From: Pholiota molesta
Lineage: Eukaryota > Basidiomycota > Agaricomycetes > Agaricales > Strophariaceae
Direction: 5' to 3'
Length of the DNA: 58,705 bases
NCBI GenBank assembly: GCA_014925825.1
Contig: JACGCK010000252.1
Coordinates: 1 to 58,705, forward strand
Translations under genes and position numbers: made by a program
Shown here: piece after piece, positions 9,675 through 20,429 of the stretch
Numbering within the stretch: the first letter of the stretch is position 1
How the letters are laid out: each line of letters begins with the position of its first letter
The notes under the pieces: generated by a model
Database searches by the model: none
Told to the model about the DNA's origin: nothing
What the model saw: the letters and a program-made list of their open reading frames with translations, nothing else

Positions 9675-12250
9675 TGGGAAAGGACGTTCTTCGAAGCACC
9701 CACAGTAGAGTATACCAAATATATATCTCAAGACATCCCAGAGTTCGTGGAATTGTGTCGTGGTTGAAGGCCTCAGGTAGCCATACGATCAGTTCTTTTG
9801 GCGGCGCGTTCTCAATCTCATGATGATTAAATTGGCAGATGGGGATGATTACTCCATTAACCACAACAGCTGGCACGAAGAGCCGTACAGTATGCGATGG
9901 TTCATTTCGTGCTAGCTTAACAGCACATTCGCCAGCTACAAAGTCGAGAAGTGAAAGGCATTGAAGATAGCTTTACAACAGGATAGAGCCATTGAAAATA
10001 CCCACAGCATAGTACCTGAGAACAGATCTAGAACCTCATTCATGGCTAAAGGAGCAACGGACATTCGAAGCATCGTGGTGGAAGAAAGTCACAGGAAAGT
10101 CATGTCAAAAGGATCGCCATTTCCAGAGGATGCCAACACTTCCCTAGGTAAAAGGCGCGAATCGCCGCACATCAGACCCATGTCACGTACCTTGGGCCAT
10201 GGTAAATGAGATATAATCATGGGTCAAGACATGACTTTGACTTGGGAAGAGACGCCTAAATATTGTCGCGGTCGACGGATGAAACTACGATGGTGAGAAA
10301 TGTAGATAGGCAAAAAGAAAGACAGGACGTACAGGATACACGTTGAAATGGGTTCTTTTTAGTCTTGCGTTCCAATGGAAAGACAATCTTTACCCGAAGT
10401 CGAATATTTACTCGGAAATCGGATCGTATTGAAAATGATCTCATACCATTTCGTATCTTCCTTCACAGAAACTTTTGTTAAGCATGCAGCGACAGTGATG
10501 TATCTGGTTTCTGCGGGCTCTCACGTAACGGAGAAGAGTGCATCTGTATAATACCACATATAAGTATATCAAAAAGAAAGAAAAAAAGGAGACAAATCGA
10601 GGAGATTGACTTACCCGCGTCAGGCAAGAGGAAAAACGCAGCGGCGCGCCTCCAGTCGCTCAGGCGGAGCAGCCTCACCCCGGAACAGAGATTACAAGTT
10701 GATGAACATTGAATATTCACGGGCGCGAAGCTATCCACTTTGATTGTTCGTAGTTGGTCCTTTGCGTGTACAGACACTTATCCTAGGTTCTTGGAGTATC
10801 TTTTAAGGGCCAAAAGCCATTCAATCCCGCAAAGGGAGAGGTTCAGCAGAGTCAGAGCAGGTCGGTTGGACGGGCATGAGGGCTAGAGTGCTAGGGATTC
10901 ACAGGTCCAGGCTAGCGATGTATGGAGGTTTGTACTGTTCGGGTTGTCTTGTTGTATCGTAGAACGCGAAGAATAAGTAGGAGAAGAAAGATATTGGAAA
11001 GTTGACATTCCGAGCAATGTCGGACTTGTGTCGGACTTGAAATGTCGGTTACATAAACACTGCCATCAATCAAACCTCAAGCGCTAAAGTACGGGCGCTT
11101 ATTTCATTTTGGCTGCCTTATAATCGTGCGTCATTAATCCTTTTTAACAAAGCTTGTATTATATTCATACAGATTTCTGTGAAGGGGAGTTGGTTCTCAG
11201 AGGTTCGAAGATTGAACCTACTCATCGTATTTCAGTGCTATATGTAGTCAGACAGTGGAATGGAATAGTAAAATTTGGTTTAGTGGCAGTCGTCATAGCG
11301 CAGTTTGAAGTACATAATGTAAGTTTAGCGTATGTGGTGCAATCGTACGGACATCGAGCTCCATAATGGCAACGTACAACGTAAACACTCTCACAGCACC
11401 GTGATTGTGGCTGTCTCATATGACTTCTATCGGCAGGGACTGTCAGCGCATTTTTGGATTCTCATACATATCCTGATCAGGAATTTATTACCAAAAAAAG
11501 ACATTCAAAACGCCTCTTCATCCAGGCAAGGTGAACGGATGCGGATTAGTACGTACATATATACTGGGTCGCGTTCTGGACTTCGAGCATAGATTCGTTG
11601 ATGAGGCCCTTCGTTTGCCCTGCGTCGTCCGTTACTCCGCAACCACATCGATGCCTTTGTAAGGACAGCCTAGATTTGAGCATGAATATTGTTAATATCA
11701 TAGTAAAAAAAACGGTGCGCCATGCAAGAAATAGAGATTTATCGCAGAACCATGCCAGAAGATGGTTTTGTGATCCATGACTGCGGACTCGGGAAGATAC
11801 GTATTGGTTATCGACGGTCGCCATACCACGGACTATCTACCATCAAGTGAGTCTGAGACAAAAGATCAAAATTACGTTGCTACAAATCTGGAAGCCGGGA
11901 TACTACGGTGTGGTTTGTCCAGGGTTTGTCTATTCAAAGTAGCGAGCATCAGTAGGGCAGCAGAACTGGCGTTGTCGGCTAAGACAAAGGAGGAAGCTGA
12001 CTCAGCTTATTGTTCTCACGGAGTCATGTTTATCAATGTCGTTTGAGCCTGTGACACCTCCTCCTGAACCTCCCGTCACTGTTCGTCACGATATTGTCAC
12101 TGTCCACCCTCGCAAAGCGTTCGCGCAGGTCACACAGCATCACGCCCAGTCGCGCACAGAATCCTGTGAAGACTGCCAGCGTCGAGAGAGATATCCAGGA
12201 CAAATAGAATCCAGGGAGAAGTTCTCCCTTTGCCACCGACGAAAGCCTTC
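9675..12250. other. 2.6-kb region without a convincing gene
   Basis: All frames are short and interrupted. Splice-like motifs occur on the minus strand (for example CTTACC near 10611), and a missing 5' exon of the oxidoreductase could lie here, but no signal-peptide-like start was found. An ATG at 12036 opens about 30 proline-rich codons that could be an upstream exon of the next gene. Otherwise I see AT-rich spacer. Confidence 0.35.
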
Positions 12251-13404
12251 ATGGACGGCAGCATGCACGGCGAGTCACCGAGCATCTCTCGCAGACGCCC
12301 AAGAGAGAGCGAGACCGAAAGCCAGAAGATCAAGCGAGAGAAGGCCGCAGAGAGGCAGCGCAGAAAGCGAGAGAGGGATCGTCGGAATGCTGGTATGGGC
12401 ATCACTGCCTTTTCTTCAGGCGAGGAAAACCAACTCCATGCAGTAGCTCTTCAGCAACAGCAGCAGCAGCAGGCCGCAGCCGCCGCCCAGCAGCAGATGC
12501 AGCAGCCGCCACCGACGCCGCAGCAGCAGCAATCTCAAACTGAATACGCCGGGCAGGACCTGACTCCAGAAGAGATCCAACGACGAGATCGGGTCCGTGC
12601 GGCAGCCCGTGAAAGACAGCGAAAACACCGGCTGCTAGTCAAACAACGACGCATGCGTGACCTCGGCCTCGATATGGGTAACGAAATTATACCAGGCATG
12701 GAAGAAGTCCACTACCGCGCCGCTGCAGATGGTCAGTATCATCCAGTAATGCCTCCTGAATTACAACAGATCCCACCGCCGCATCCGCCGATGCCACACC
12801 ATGAACCACCCTTTCCTCAAGGAGCACCTTTGGGCGGACAAACTTTTGCATCAACCCTCCTCCTCTCCTTCTCATGTGCCCCTCTGCTGAAACAACATCT
12901 GCTGAGGACACTGAGTATGTCAAACGAAGAACTCGCCTCGTTAGAACCCATAATTGCTGAGGCATGGGACCGCTGGGATCACCAGGTGCGTATACTCGGA
13001 TAATTTTTTACAAAAGGAAACTCAATTTTTCTTCCTTCCAAAAGCGCCGCATGCATTATGCCGAGCAGGTAGCGAAGAACGGAGGTCAACCCCCAGGCAT
13101 GCCGCCTCCGTACGGTGTCGACATGTCCCAGCACGACCCGCAAGCTCAGCCTCCTCATCCTTTCCCCCATCCAAATGGTCCCGGGCCGACAGACCCCAGC
13201 CAGGCCGCAGTCAATGACTTTCGTGCCCGCTTTCACCGATCCATCATAGCCCCCACACCTTTCAGAACTAGCTTCGGCGAAAGTCAGACAGCATCCACGA
13301 CGACGCCGTCCAGTGGATCAGGCTCAGCCCCAGCCGACTCAATCGACCCACATCTCGGCAGCAATGGAAATGGCGCAACGACGACTGCTCCCAAAAGTGA
13401 ATAG
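12251..13404 (+). CDS. Polyglutamine protein with two basic segments, unknown function
   Basis: Two exons, 12251-12985 and 13045-13404, join through a 59-nt GT-AG intron in phase 0 to give about 364 aa. Residues about 20-50 hold a strongly basic stretch (KIKREKAAERQRRKRERDRR), followed by a Gln-rich tract encoded largely by CAG (about 12445-12535). A second basic block follows (RRDRVRAAARERQRKHRLLV), then a His/Pro-rich linker, an acidic helix (SMSNEELASLEPIIAEAWDR) ending at the splice site, and a Pro/Ser-rich tail. The pattern suggests a nuclear, nucleic-acid-associated or transcription-related protein, but there is no leucine zipper or recognised DNA-binding fold. The start is the first ATG in frame. 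An upstream exon from the ATG at 12036 is possible. Confidence 0.75.
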
Positions 13405-14403
13405 CGACGTTCCCTTACATGATGGCCAAGCTGCAACTCAATCGTTTCAGCAGGTTGAAAGGCGAATCCATATCCATACCTCGCAGGTTAATTGACTATA
13501 TTACTCCCTACGAATGGGCGATCAGCAATAGATAGTCGATTCTTAGGGTCTTAACGAAGCTATTCGACCTATAATCTTTTCTTACCTCAGTTCCGGATAA
13601 TTTCTGGTATCTCGGTTTTGCCCTGTCTTTGTCTTGCCACCATCCATCCCACTTGCTCTCTAGTCGCAGTAAGCGGGGCTTAATTCACTCCCGATAGTTT
13701 CTGTTATTCTGTCTGCCCTTGATTTATTTCTTACACGGTCTCATTTGTATTCATTGTTTCCATATCATTATCGCCATCGTAGTGTACGTGCTCAATCATC
13801 GTCATAATCCAATCCTCTTATGCTCTGTTTAAAGTAGGGAAGTTCAGGCAGATACTCAAGCTCAAGGTCCATCTACATTTTTGTGAGCAATATCAGACAG
13901 AAGAAAATTTCCCTCACCTATGATAACGTTTCACGGGATTCTAGAAAGATGACTCCGAAGTGAGAACTATGTATGTACCCATAGAAATGTCATAGAAATG
14001 TCGTAAAAGTTGTTTGAACTGGGATGTTTTGTGACTTCGTCGCAATGTTCGTCGCCAGTCCTGCGCCAAGTCCTAAACACAATTCAGAGTCGGGTCCAAA
14101 CACAACATCAACCGCGATTACAAGGCAGCTCAAGGCAAAATACCGGATGAGACATACACACCAATAATGAAAACTCCTTCATCAGGCGTTCGTAACGCAC
14201 AACGATGACCGGTACGATCATTTTCTATGTCTTCATCGACGACGTGTCCCGCAACATCGAGATGCGATGCCAACTGGGGTACAAAAGCCAAAATAAATAT
14301 CTATTACACAGAATTCCTATAAGTAAGGTGCATAGGTGACGCATTGTCTGCTGTTCTCGATACCTCGCTCATTGCTCCGTAGGTTTTGTTGATTTAGAGC
14401 GAC
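13405..14403. other. Intergenic, about 1 kb
   Basis: Pyrimidine-rich 3' flank followed by mixed sequence and the promoter of the next gene. I see no gene, RNA or repeat that I can support. Confidence 0.4.
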
Positions 14404-16094
14404 ATGAACAGATCGATAATAGTCGACAACAATGCTGCCTCTATTTTCTATAGTGGACCTTGGCTCGCTAGCGAACGCGGTTTACTACTATCCCCGGGAA
14501 CATTGGGGACTCCATCCTATTCAAACACCATACACATGATCACCACAACAGGGAGCTTCAAGTATCCGTTTAAAGGTAAAGAACGTGCATTTCACATCTG
14601 TATGATGCTCATTCGTATAAAAATCAATAGGTTCTAAAATCATGGTCGTTGGGTATATGCCTAATTTAAATACAAAAATCCCGGAGCCCTGGAATTGTGC
14701 TATCGACGGAAATACGATCTCAAATACTCCAGTCGGAACATTAAAACCGACTCCTCAACTCGATCCAAATGCCTTCTCCTTGTGTAGTTGGCATTCATCC
14801 ACAGATTCGGATTCGGACTCGCATAACTTAACAGTCACCATCACAAATGCTGATCAAGATCGTCCGTTTTATTCTGACTATATCGAATACTCCCCCACTG
14901 AGAGCGCAGCATTTGATAATGCTACTGTCCTTATTAACCCCAACGACACGGACATTAAGTACAGCGATGGACAATGGGACTTAGTTCCTCTTGGAATGGC
15001 GACCTCAGGACCAATTTCACAATTCACTTTCACGTTTAAAGGTACCTTCTCTTCAATAATTAAAATTTACTTTATTTTCATTATTGGAATGTGTAGGTGT
15101 CTCGCTTGCTTTGTATGGCTACCGCGGAAGCGCTGTGGCGAACGCTACAACTGACGGTGCAGCATATTTCGTTGACAACAATAACCCAGTCTCGTTTGAC
15201 CTAAGCCCAAGCGATGCGAACTCCCCCGCAATTTTGTTCGAAACACCACAACTTCCCTATGGAAATCATAAACTCATGGTGGTGTATCATACAAATGTAA
15301 CTGCAAATCCTCCGTTCATTTTGAATTCATTAATCGTTCGAAACGTTACGGCGCCTCTGGACCTGTGGAACGCAACTTATCCCAACCCAACAATTCCAAC
15401 TGTAACAACTACGCCGACACTTAATTCCTCCCCAGAATTAACCGCCACGAACGGCCCCAGTAGGCAAAAAATCGCTCCAATTGCCGAAGGCGTCATCGGA
15501 GGTCTCGTCATCCTCCTTGCCCTAGTGCTCCTAGCTTCTTTTATTCTTTTGCGCCGACGACGACGAAAAAACGACAAGGCCAACGCCCCAGTTTTGTTGC
15601 ACAACTTATCCAGGAAGAGTAAAATAGCTCCACACTCCGAACGGACAGCGTCAGTGTACAGGCCGCCACCCCCGCCGTCCAGTCTTGCGTCCTCTTCCCC
15701 GTGCCTCTCGTACACATCGCGCTCGGAGTATCCCGTCAACGGGTATTGGGATGCGATCTCACTCGACCGGCATACGCGCGGCAACTCCATGGCCCCCTCA
15801 CCTCCGGACGACGGGCTCGCGGAGAACGGGCTCCTCCAGCGGCCGGAGGGCCTCGGATCTCCGGAGGGCTCTGAAGCGCAGGCCGGGTGCATGGGGCTGT
15901 CCTCCACCCTGGCGGTCTCCCTGGAGGCGCATAAACGTGCGCTTCGCCAGCTGCTCGGAATTGGACCAGATGTTGGCTCGCCGGATGGCCTGCGGCCGGT
16001 TGTGGAGGATGCTGCTGTTCGCGAAGATGTTGGGCGAAGCCGGTGGTCTGAGAGTACCATCAAACCTAGTGTGCTTGAGAGGTCGCCTAAATAG
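14404..16094 (+). CDS. Single-pass membrane protein with a beta-sandwich-like ectodomain
   Basis: Exons 14404-14575, 14631-15041 and 15097-16094 are joined by two phase-1 GT-AG introns, giving about 526 aa. The N-terminus lacks a classic leader: MNRSIIVDNNAASIFYSGPW is the usual opening of a large Agaricomycete family whose ectodomain contains GSFKYPFKG, W-C-DG and FTFKGVSLALYGYRG blocks. Several NxT/S sites are present. One membrane span at about residues 320-342 (IAEGVIGGLVILLALVLLAS) is followed by RRRRRK, then a long Ser/Pro-rich cytosolic tail. By family habit this is a type I-like surface protein, perhaps a glycan- or stress-sensor, but the ligand is unknown. The intron positions right after FKG in both places fit the family. 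Confidence 0.85.
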
Positions 16095-17524
16095 AAGGTA
16101 GATGTATCATCTAAATAGTTTTTGACTTGTAGCCTAGTCCCTTGTAGTTCCAATTATTCGAGTTTATATTTACTCACAATCTTATCCAAGCATTTCTGGC
16201 TTGGTTCCAGCTTTCTATGTAGGCTTGTGTCTTCCATTTTCACAAATTTTCACCCCAGAGATCTGAAGAGATATGTAGAGTTTGCTGGACTCCAACTTAA
16301 TACTTAGCCACAGAATAATACCAATTGTTCGGGTTTCAACCTACATCTCAAACCGAGCTGCGCTGGATATTGATTATTTCACAGAGAACTGAGCACAACT
16401 TGCAAGCGTTGATGCCAGTTATAAATAGCTCCTAGTGGCACGATGTACCTATAAATAGAACGTCGCAAGACGGAGCCACACAAAACTTCCAAACATCCAA
16501 GCTTGGGCTCAATCCTAATCCATAATATTCCGATGTCATTAACGTAAATAAATCGCAATCAAATACAGTATGTAGCGTATGTATGTCCAGCCCAAGGCCC
16601 AATGCATGACAAAAGAAGGAAAATATGTATAAAGAAGAAAGGAAGGTGCTGGGTCGTGTCGTAGAGCTCACAATGTCTCCTTGGTGCCTCAATGTGAAGC
16701 GTGGCGAATATCCACACCACATGCCATCCATATGTCCGGCCGAAAGAAAGGTATAGGTCACTGAAATATGAAGACGAACAAAAAAAAGTCTCCAATCCAG
16801 AAAGCAGAATGGAATAAAAGAATATGTAGGCTAACGCCAGGCCCAAGAAGATAGAAATAGATATCACAGCATGCTTTCTCCAATTGCGCTGAACAACTAG
16901 TCCAATCCAATGCCGCGATCGTGTAAGATAGGAAGATGGCCGGTGGATAGGCATGCGGTAGAAAGAATAATAGCCACCAACGCGCAGTCAGCAAAAATCA
17001 ACAATTAAGCCAAGCCCCAGTGGAACATAGGAACGCAACCAACAGCAAAACGCTGGCCACCGCAGAGGGCAGGCAGGCCTTCACCGCGCAGAAAATAGGA
17101 TGGATTATAGGTATAGAAATAACGCCAAGGCCGGTCGGCGCACGGTTCGTCGACCCTTGAGGACATTAGGCATCGGAACCTTGAGGACATTAGGTATTTA
17201 GCATTTAGAGGGCGTCAGAGGGGCAGTCGTCAGCGGTTCATGTGGGTATCGGGATCGGGACGTGGTATTTTTGGGGGTGCGGCCGTGTGTGAAGGGATGG
17301 GTGGGTGGGTGGGCGAAGGCGCTACCGCGCAGGGTCGCGAATTAGGTGTCATCACGGACGGCGTCATTATCGAGTATGTAGGAAGGGGGTGTCCGTTTTG
17401 TCGCCGTCGTCCGTCGTCCAGGCTTCCGCGCGTCGTAAGTATTATAGAGCGCCCAATGTCACCTGCTATATTCCCCAGCCCAGCAGGGGGGGCTGGCGGC
17501 CGGAGGACCAGGCGAGGGAGGGCA
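16095..17524. other. Intergenic, about 1.4 kb
   Basis: The minus strand has overlapping hydrophobic frames at 16559-16994 that look like T-rich sequence, not genes (see rejected items). The part from 17220 to 17520 is GC-rich and is the 3' flank of the next minus-strand gene. No RNA gene was seen. Confidence 0.35.
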
Positions 17525-19036
17525 TTACGCCTGCGCGCCCCCGACCTGCGCCTTGCCCCGCCGGATGAGCGAGCTGCGCATGGAGGACTTCACGAGGCGC
17601 GCGGCGCCGTCCTTCTTGCCTGCGCCGCCGCCACCATCCTTCTTGCCGTGCGCCTTCCCTGCCGTGGCCGTGGCCGTCGCGGTCACCTCTATAGTGGTCG
17701 TTGTCGTCGTCGTCGGCGATGCGATCGCCGTGCCGGATACGGTGGCGACGGAGACGACGGACGCGACGACGCGCCCGCCGACGATCGTCTGCGTCTGCCC
17801 TGCGTTGAGGGGGATGCCGTCGCCGATTTCCTCCTCCCACACGCCGCCCTGCTCCTCCTCTTCCTCGTCATCCTTCTGTTCTCGCGCGTCCCGATCGCGT
17901 TTGTCCTGCGTCTGATCTTGTATCCGCTCATCCTCTTCCCGCGTGCGCTCGTCCTCTTCTCTATCCACGTGCTCTCCCTCCAGCGGCAACTGCGGCAGTG
18001 GCGCGCCCGGCGTGATGTTCGTCGTGATGTTGGCGAGGATCGGGCGGAGTGGCATGGGCGGTACCGGAGGCGGTGTTGATGACGAGGACGCCGCCGCCGC
18101 CGCCGCCGCCGAGGCATCAGTATGCCGGCCCAAATCCGACTTGCGCCGCCGCACAACGCCGCCGCCCGCGCGCGCGCCGTCCTTCTGCAGGCTCGCATCC
18201 GCATCGTCCCTGCTCGCCACGCGCCGGCGCCAGAAGCGGCCCACGCCCTTGACCGCCTTGCCCAGCGCCAGCAGCGGGTCCTCGTCCTCCTCACCGTGCG
18301 CCCCGCGCGCGCGGTCCCGCTCCCCACCATGCTCCGGCCCCTTCTCCCGCTCCCGCTCCGCCGCCTTCTCCCTTGCGCGCGCCTCCCTTGCCGCCTCCTC
18401 CTCGATCACCTCCGCCTCCGTCTCGCGCGCGGCGAGCGCGTGCGCGGAGCCCTGGAGGTGCGCGTACCGCGCGGCCGCGGCCTCCTGCTGCAGCCGCAGC
18501 GCCTCGAGCTGCGCGGGCGGGAGGACGACCTCCGGCGGGAGCGGCGCGTGCGGCGGGGGCACGCCGCCCTCCGCGAGCGCGGCGCGCCGGCGCTGCTGCT
18601 GCCCGCGCACGAGCTGTCCGCGCGCGGCCATGCCGAGCGGGGCGGCGGAGCGCCGCTTGCGCGGGGCGAGCTGCGGGAGGGGCGCGAACTTGACGCTGAG
18701 GCCCGGCAGGGGCGGCGGGGGCAGGGAGGAGGCGGAGGAGGAGAGGGAGGGGGACGCGGAGAGGGAGGTGTGCGGGCTGGCGGAGGAGGCGGCGGTGTCC
18801 GTGGTCGTTGAGCCGGAGCCGGCGTCGGGTGCGAGGGGAACGGGCGAGGGCGGCTCGGAGGGCACGACGGCGGGGGAAGATGGCAGCGCCGCGCTGGGTA
18901 TGTCGAGCTTCAAGGAGGGGGCGGCGCTGGCGTCGTCGCTGTCCGGGGCGATGTGCGGCTCGGTCGGTGCTGGATCCACAGTGGGTGCAGCTGTGGAATC
19001 GGGTGTCGTTGTGATTGTGTGGTTGTCGATGGCCAT
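17525..19036 (-). CDS. Large low-complexity protein of unknown function, single exon
   Basis: One uninterrupted frame of 503 codons starts at the ATG MAIDNHTITT. The N-terminal 110 residues are Ala/Ser/Pro-rich. A short, less biased motif follows at about 115-155 (LSVKFAPLPQLAPRKRRS, then PLGMAARGQLVRGQQQRRR), which looks like the conserved core. After that come an Ala/Glu/Arg coiled-coil region (about 185-250), a segment GKAVKGVGRFWRRR, an Ala run, an acidic Glu/Asp stretch, and a Thr/Ala-rich end. The gene is extremely GC-rich, which creates several long overlapping false frames on the other strand. No enzymatic domain is visible. The basic PRKRRS core could be a nuclear localisation or phosphoregulatory motif, which is inference. 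Confidence 0.75.
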   Translation of the reverse strand: MAIDNHTITTTPDSTAAPTVDPAPTEPHIAPDSDDASAAPSLKLDIPSAALPSSPAVVPSEPPSPVPLAPDAGSGSTTTDTAASSASPHTSLSASPSLSSSASSLPPPPLPGLSVKFAPLPQLAPRKRRSAAPLGMAARGQLVRGQQQRRRAALAEGGVPPPHAPLPPEVVLPPAQLEALRLQQEAAAARYAHLQGSAHALAARETEAEVIEEEAAREARAREKAAEREREKGPEHGGERDRARGAHGEEDEDPLLALGKAVKGVGRFWRRRVASRDDADASLQKDGARAGGGVVRRRKSDLGRHTDASAAAAAAASSSSTPPPVPPMPLRPILANITTNITPGAPLPQLPLEGEHVDREEDERTREEDERIQDQTQDKRDRDAREQKDDEEEEEQGGVWEEEIGDGIPLNAGQTQTIVGGRVVASVVSVATVSGTAIASPTTTTTTTIEVTATATATAGKAHGKKDGGGGAGKKDGAARLVKSSMRSSLIRRGKAQVGGAQA

Positions 19037-20429
19037 CGGTACTCTGTAGCTTGTTGGATGTATCGACACTTCTCGGGGTAGCGCGGGTTGGGGGTTTTAC
19101 AGCCTACGGAGTGGCTTGTAGTGTGTATGTGTCGGGAGTCCAGCCGGTGGATCTCTCGTCTCGTGTGCGGACTTGGGGGGTGGATGCGAAAGGCGGAAGT
19201 CCAACAGGCTCTCACTCGGGCCCGTCTCGTCGACGCGCGCACGGAGATTCCAGACTGTTTATATGTCGGGAGATGTCTTCCGGCCCCTGTAGTGTGCGTG
19301 AAGTGCAGAGGCGCTGTAGTCTGCGCCGGTTGCCTGGCGCCGGATAGGAGATAGGGAGCGACGTCGATAGTCGTGTGCTGCACGAATAATGGCAGATATG
19401 TATGCAGACAGCGGAAGAGTGGTAGTGGTAGATGAGGAAAAAAGTGGAGGGGCGTGAGGGATCTGTCAACGCGACAGTCCCTGGCTGATCTTTTGTCCGT
19501 CCACATGCTGCCGTCCGCCGGCAATATCAATCGTCGCCGGCCCTTCCCAAGTTTTACTCTCTGTACATTGACTAAAAGCATCATCAGCGTATTCAACAAT
19601 TAACGAAAGGCAGCAGGCGAACAATCAGAGGCTGATGTCGCGTCCCCAGTCCCCAAAGCTGAGGTACTTTGGTCTAGTAAATATTAATGTAAATATTAAT
19701 GTAGTTTATTAGTAGTGAGCATTGACATGATCACATATGACAGGTTGATAATCATATTGATAAACGCAGAAATCGAGGAACTTGTATACATGTACATGTC
19801 GATACACCTTCTCAGACCTTCTCATGTTCTAAAAATCCAGACTGCACGTAATGATGGTTCATCAAAAGTATCAAAACGCACACCCTTTCGATTCGGAACA
19901 ACACATCAAAGAGGAAATCCGCATTGTTCAACGTCTCAAAAATCATTCGATACATGCAACTATTTATTGTTTATGGCGGAGAACAGGCGAACAAGAGCAG
20001 ACCAAGGCAAAGAGGTATATGACAAAATACAGGGAAGGTACGCAGGAAGGTAATGTCGGACGGACGGACAACAACGGGGGACAAGCAAGAAAACACGGAC
20101 GGACGGACGGCCCACGGCGCGCAGCACATGCACATTCATTCATTCCGCGGCGCACTGCCTCTTCGCGCCAGCACACCGCCCGCGCCGACACCGTCGACAC
20201 CACTCGTCTCGCGGAGGGGGGGATAGTTGGGGTAGCTATATGTACGGCTGGCTCAGCCCAGGCGGCCACAGGCACGCAGGCAGGTATCGCAGCAAGCAAG
20301 CAGGCAGGCAGGCAAGAAGCATCAGAGGACCCAGGACCCGCATAGCCCGCGCAGACCATCAAGTTGCATCAGCGGGCGGCGGCGACAGCAGCAGCAGCAG
20401 CAACAACGTGTCTGTGTCTTCCATCAGCG
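19037..20429. other. Intergenic, promoter of the 17525 gene and 3' flank of UPF1
   Basis: No gene was found. The right half contains tetranucleotide runs, listed separately. A long open frame at 18910-19599 on the minus strand crosses the start of the known gene and is a compositional artefact. Confidence 0.4.
20056..20316 (+). repeat. GGAC and CAGG tetranucleotide microsatellites
   Basis: Short GGAC arrays lie at about 20056-20070 and 20095-20110. A GCAG/CAGG array runs from about 20262 to 20316 with interruptions. They sit in the 3' flank of UPF1, within about 400 bases of its stop codon. Confidence 0.7.

Noticed and set aside
10478..10777. Minus-strand frame of about 99 aa followed by a splice-like donor
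   Set aside because: No downstream exon continues it, and it does not supply a signal peptide for the FAD oxidase.
11777..12046. 89-aa plus-strand frame upstream of the polyglutamine gene
   Set aside because: It has no start context, no domain and no plausible splice link to the next gene.
16559..16994. Overlapping hydrophobic minus-strand frames of 131 and 78 aa
   Set aside because: Two frames over the same T-rich DNA are both hydrophobic, there is no family motif, and no splice pattern links them.
17943..19049. Long plus-strand frame of 368 aa
   Set aside because: It is antisense to the 17525-19036 gene. The extreme GC content removes stop codons on the opposite strand, and the translation is Arg/Ala/Ser noise.
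18910..19599. 229-aa minus-strand frame over the start of the 17525-19036 gene
   Set aside because: It is in another frame across the promoter and N-terminus, with no conserved content.
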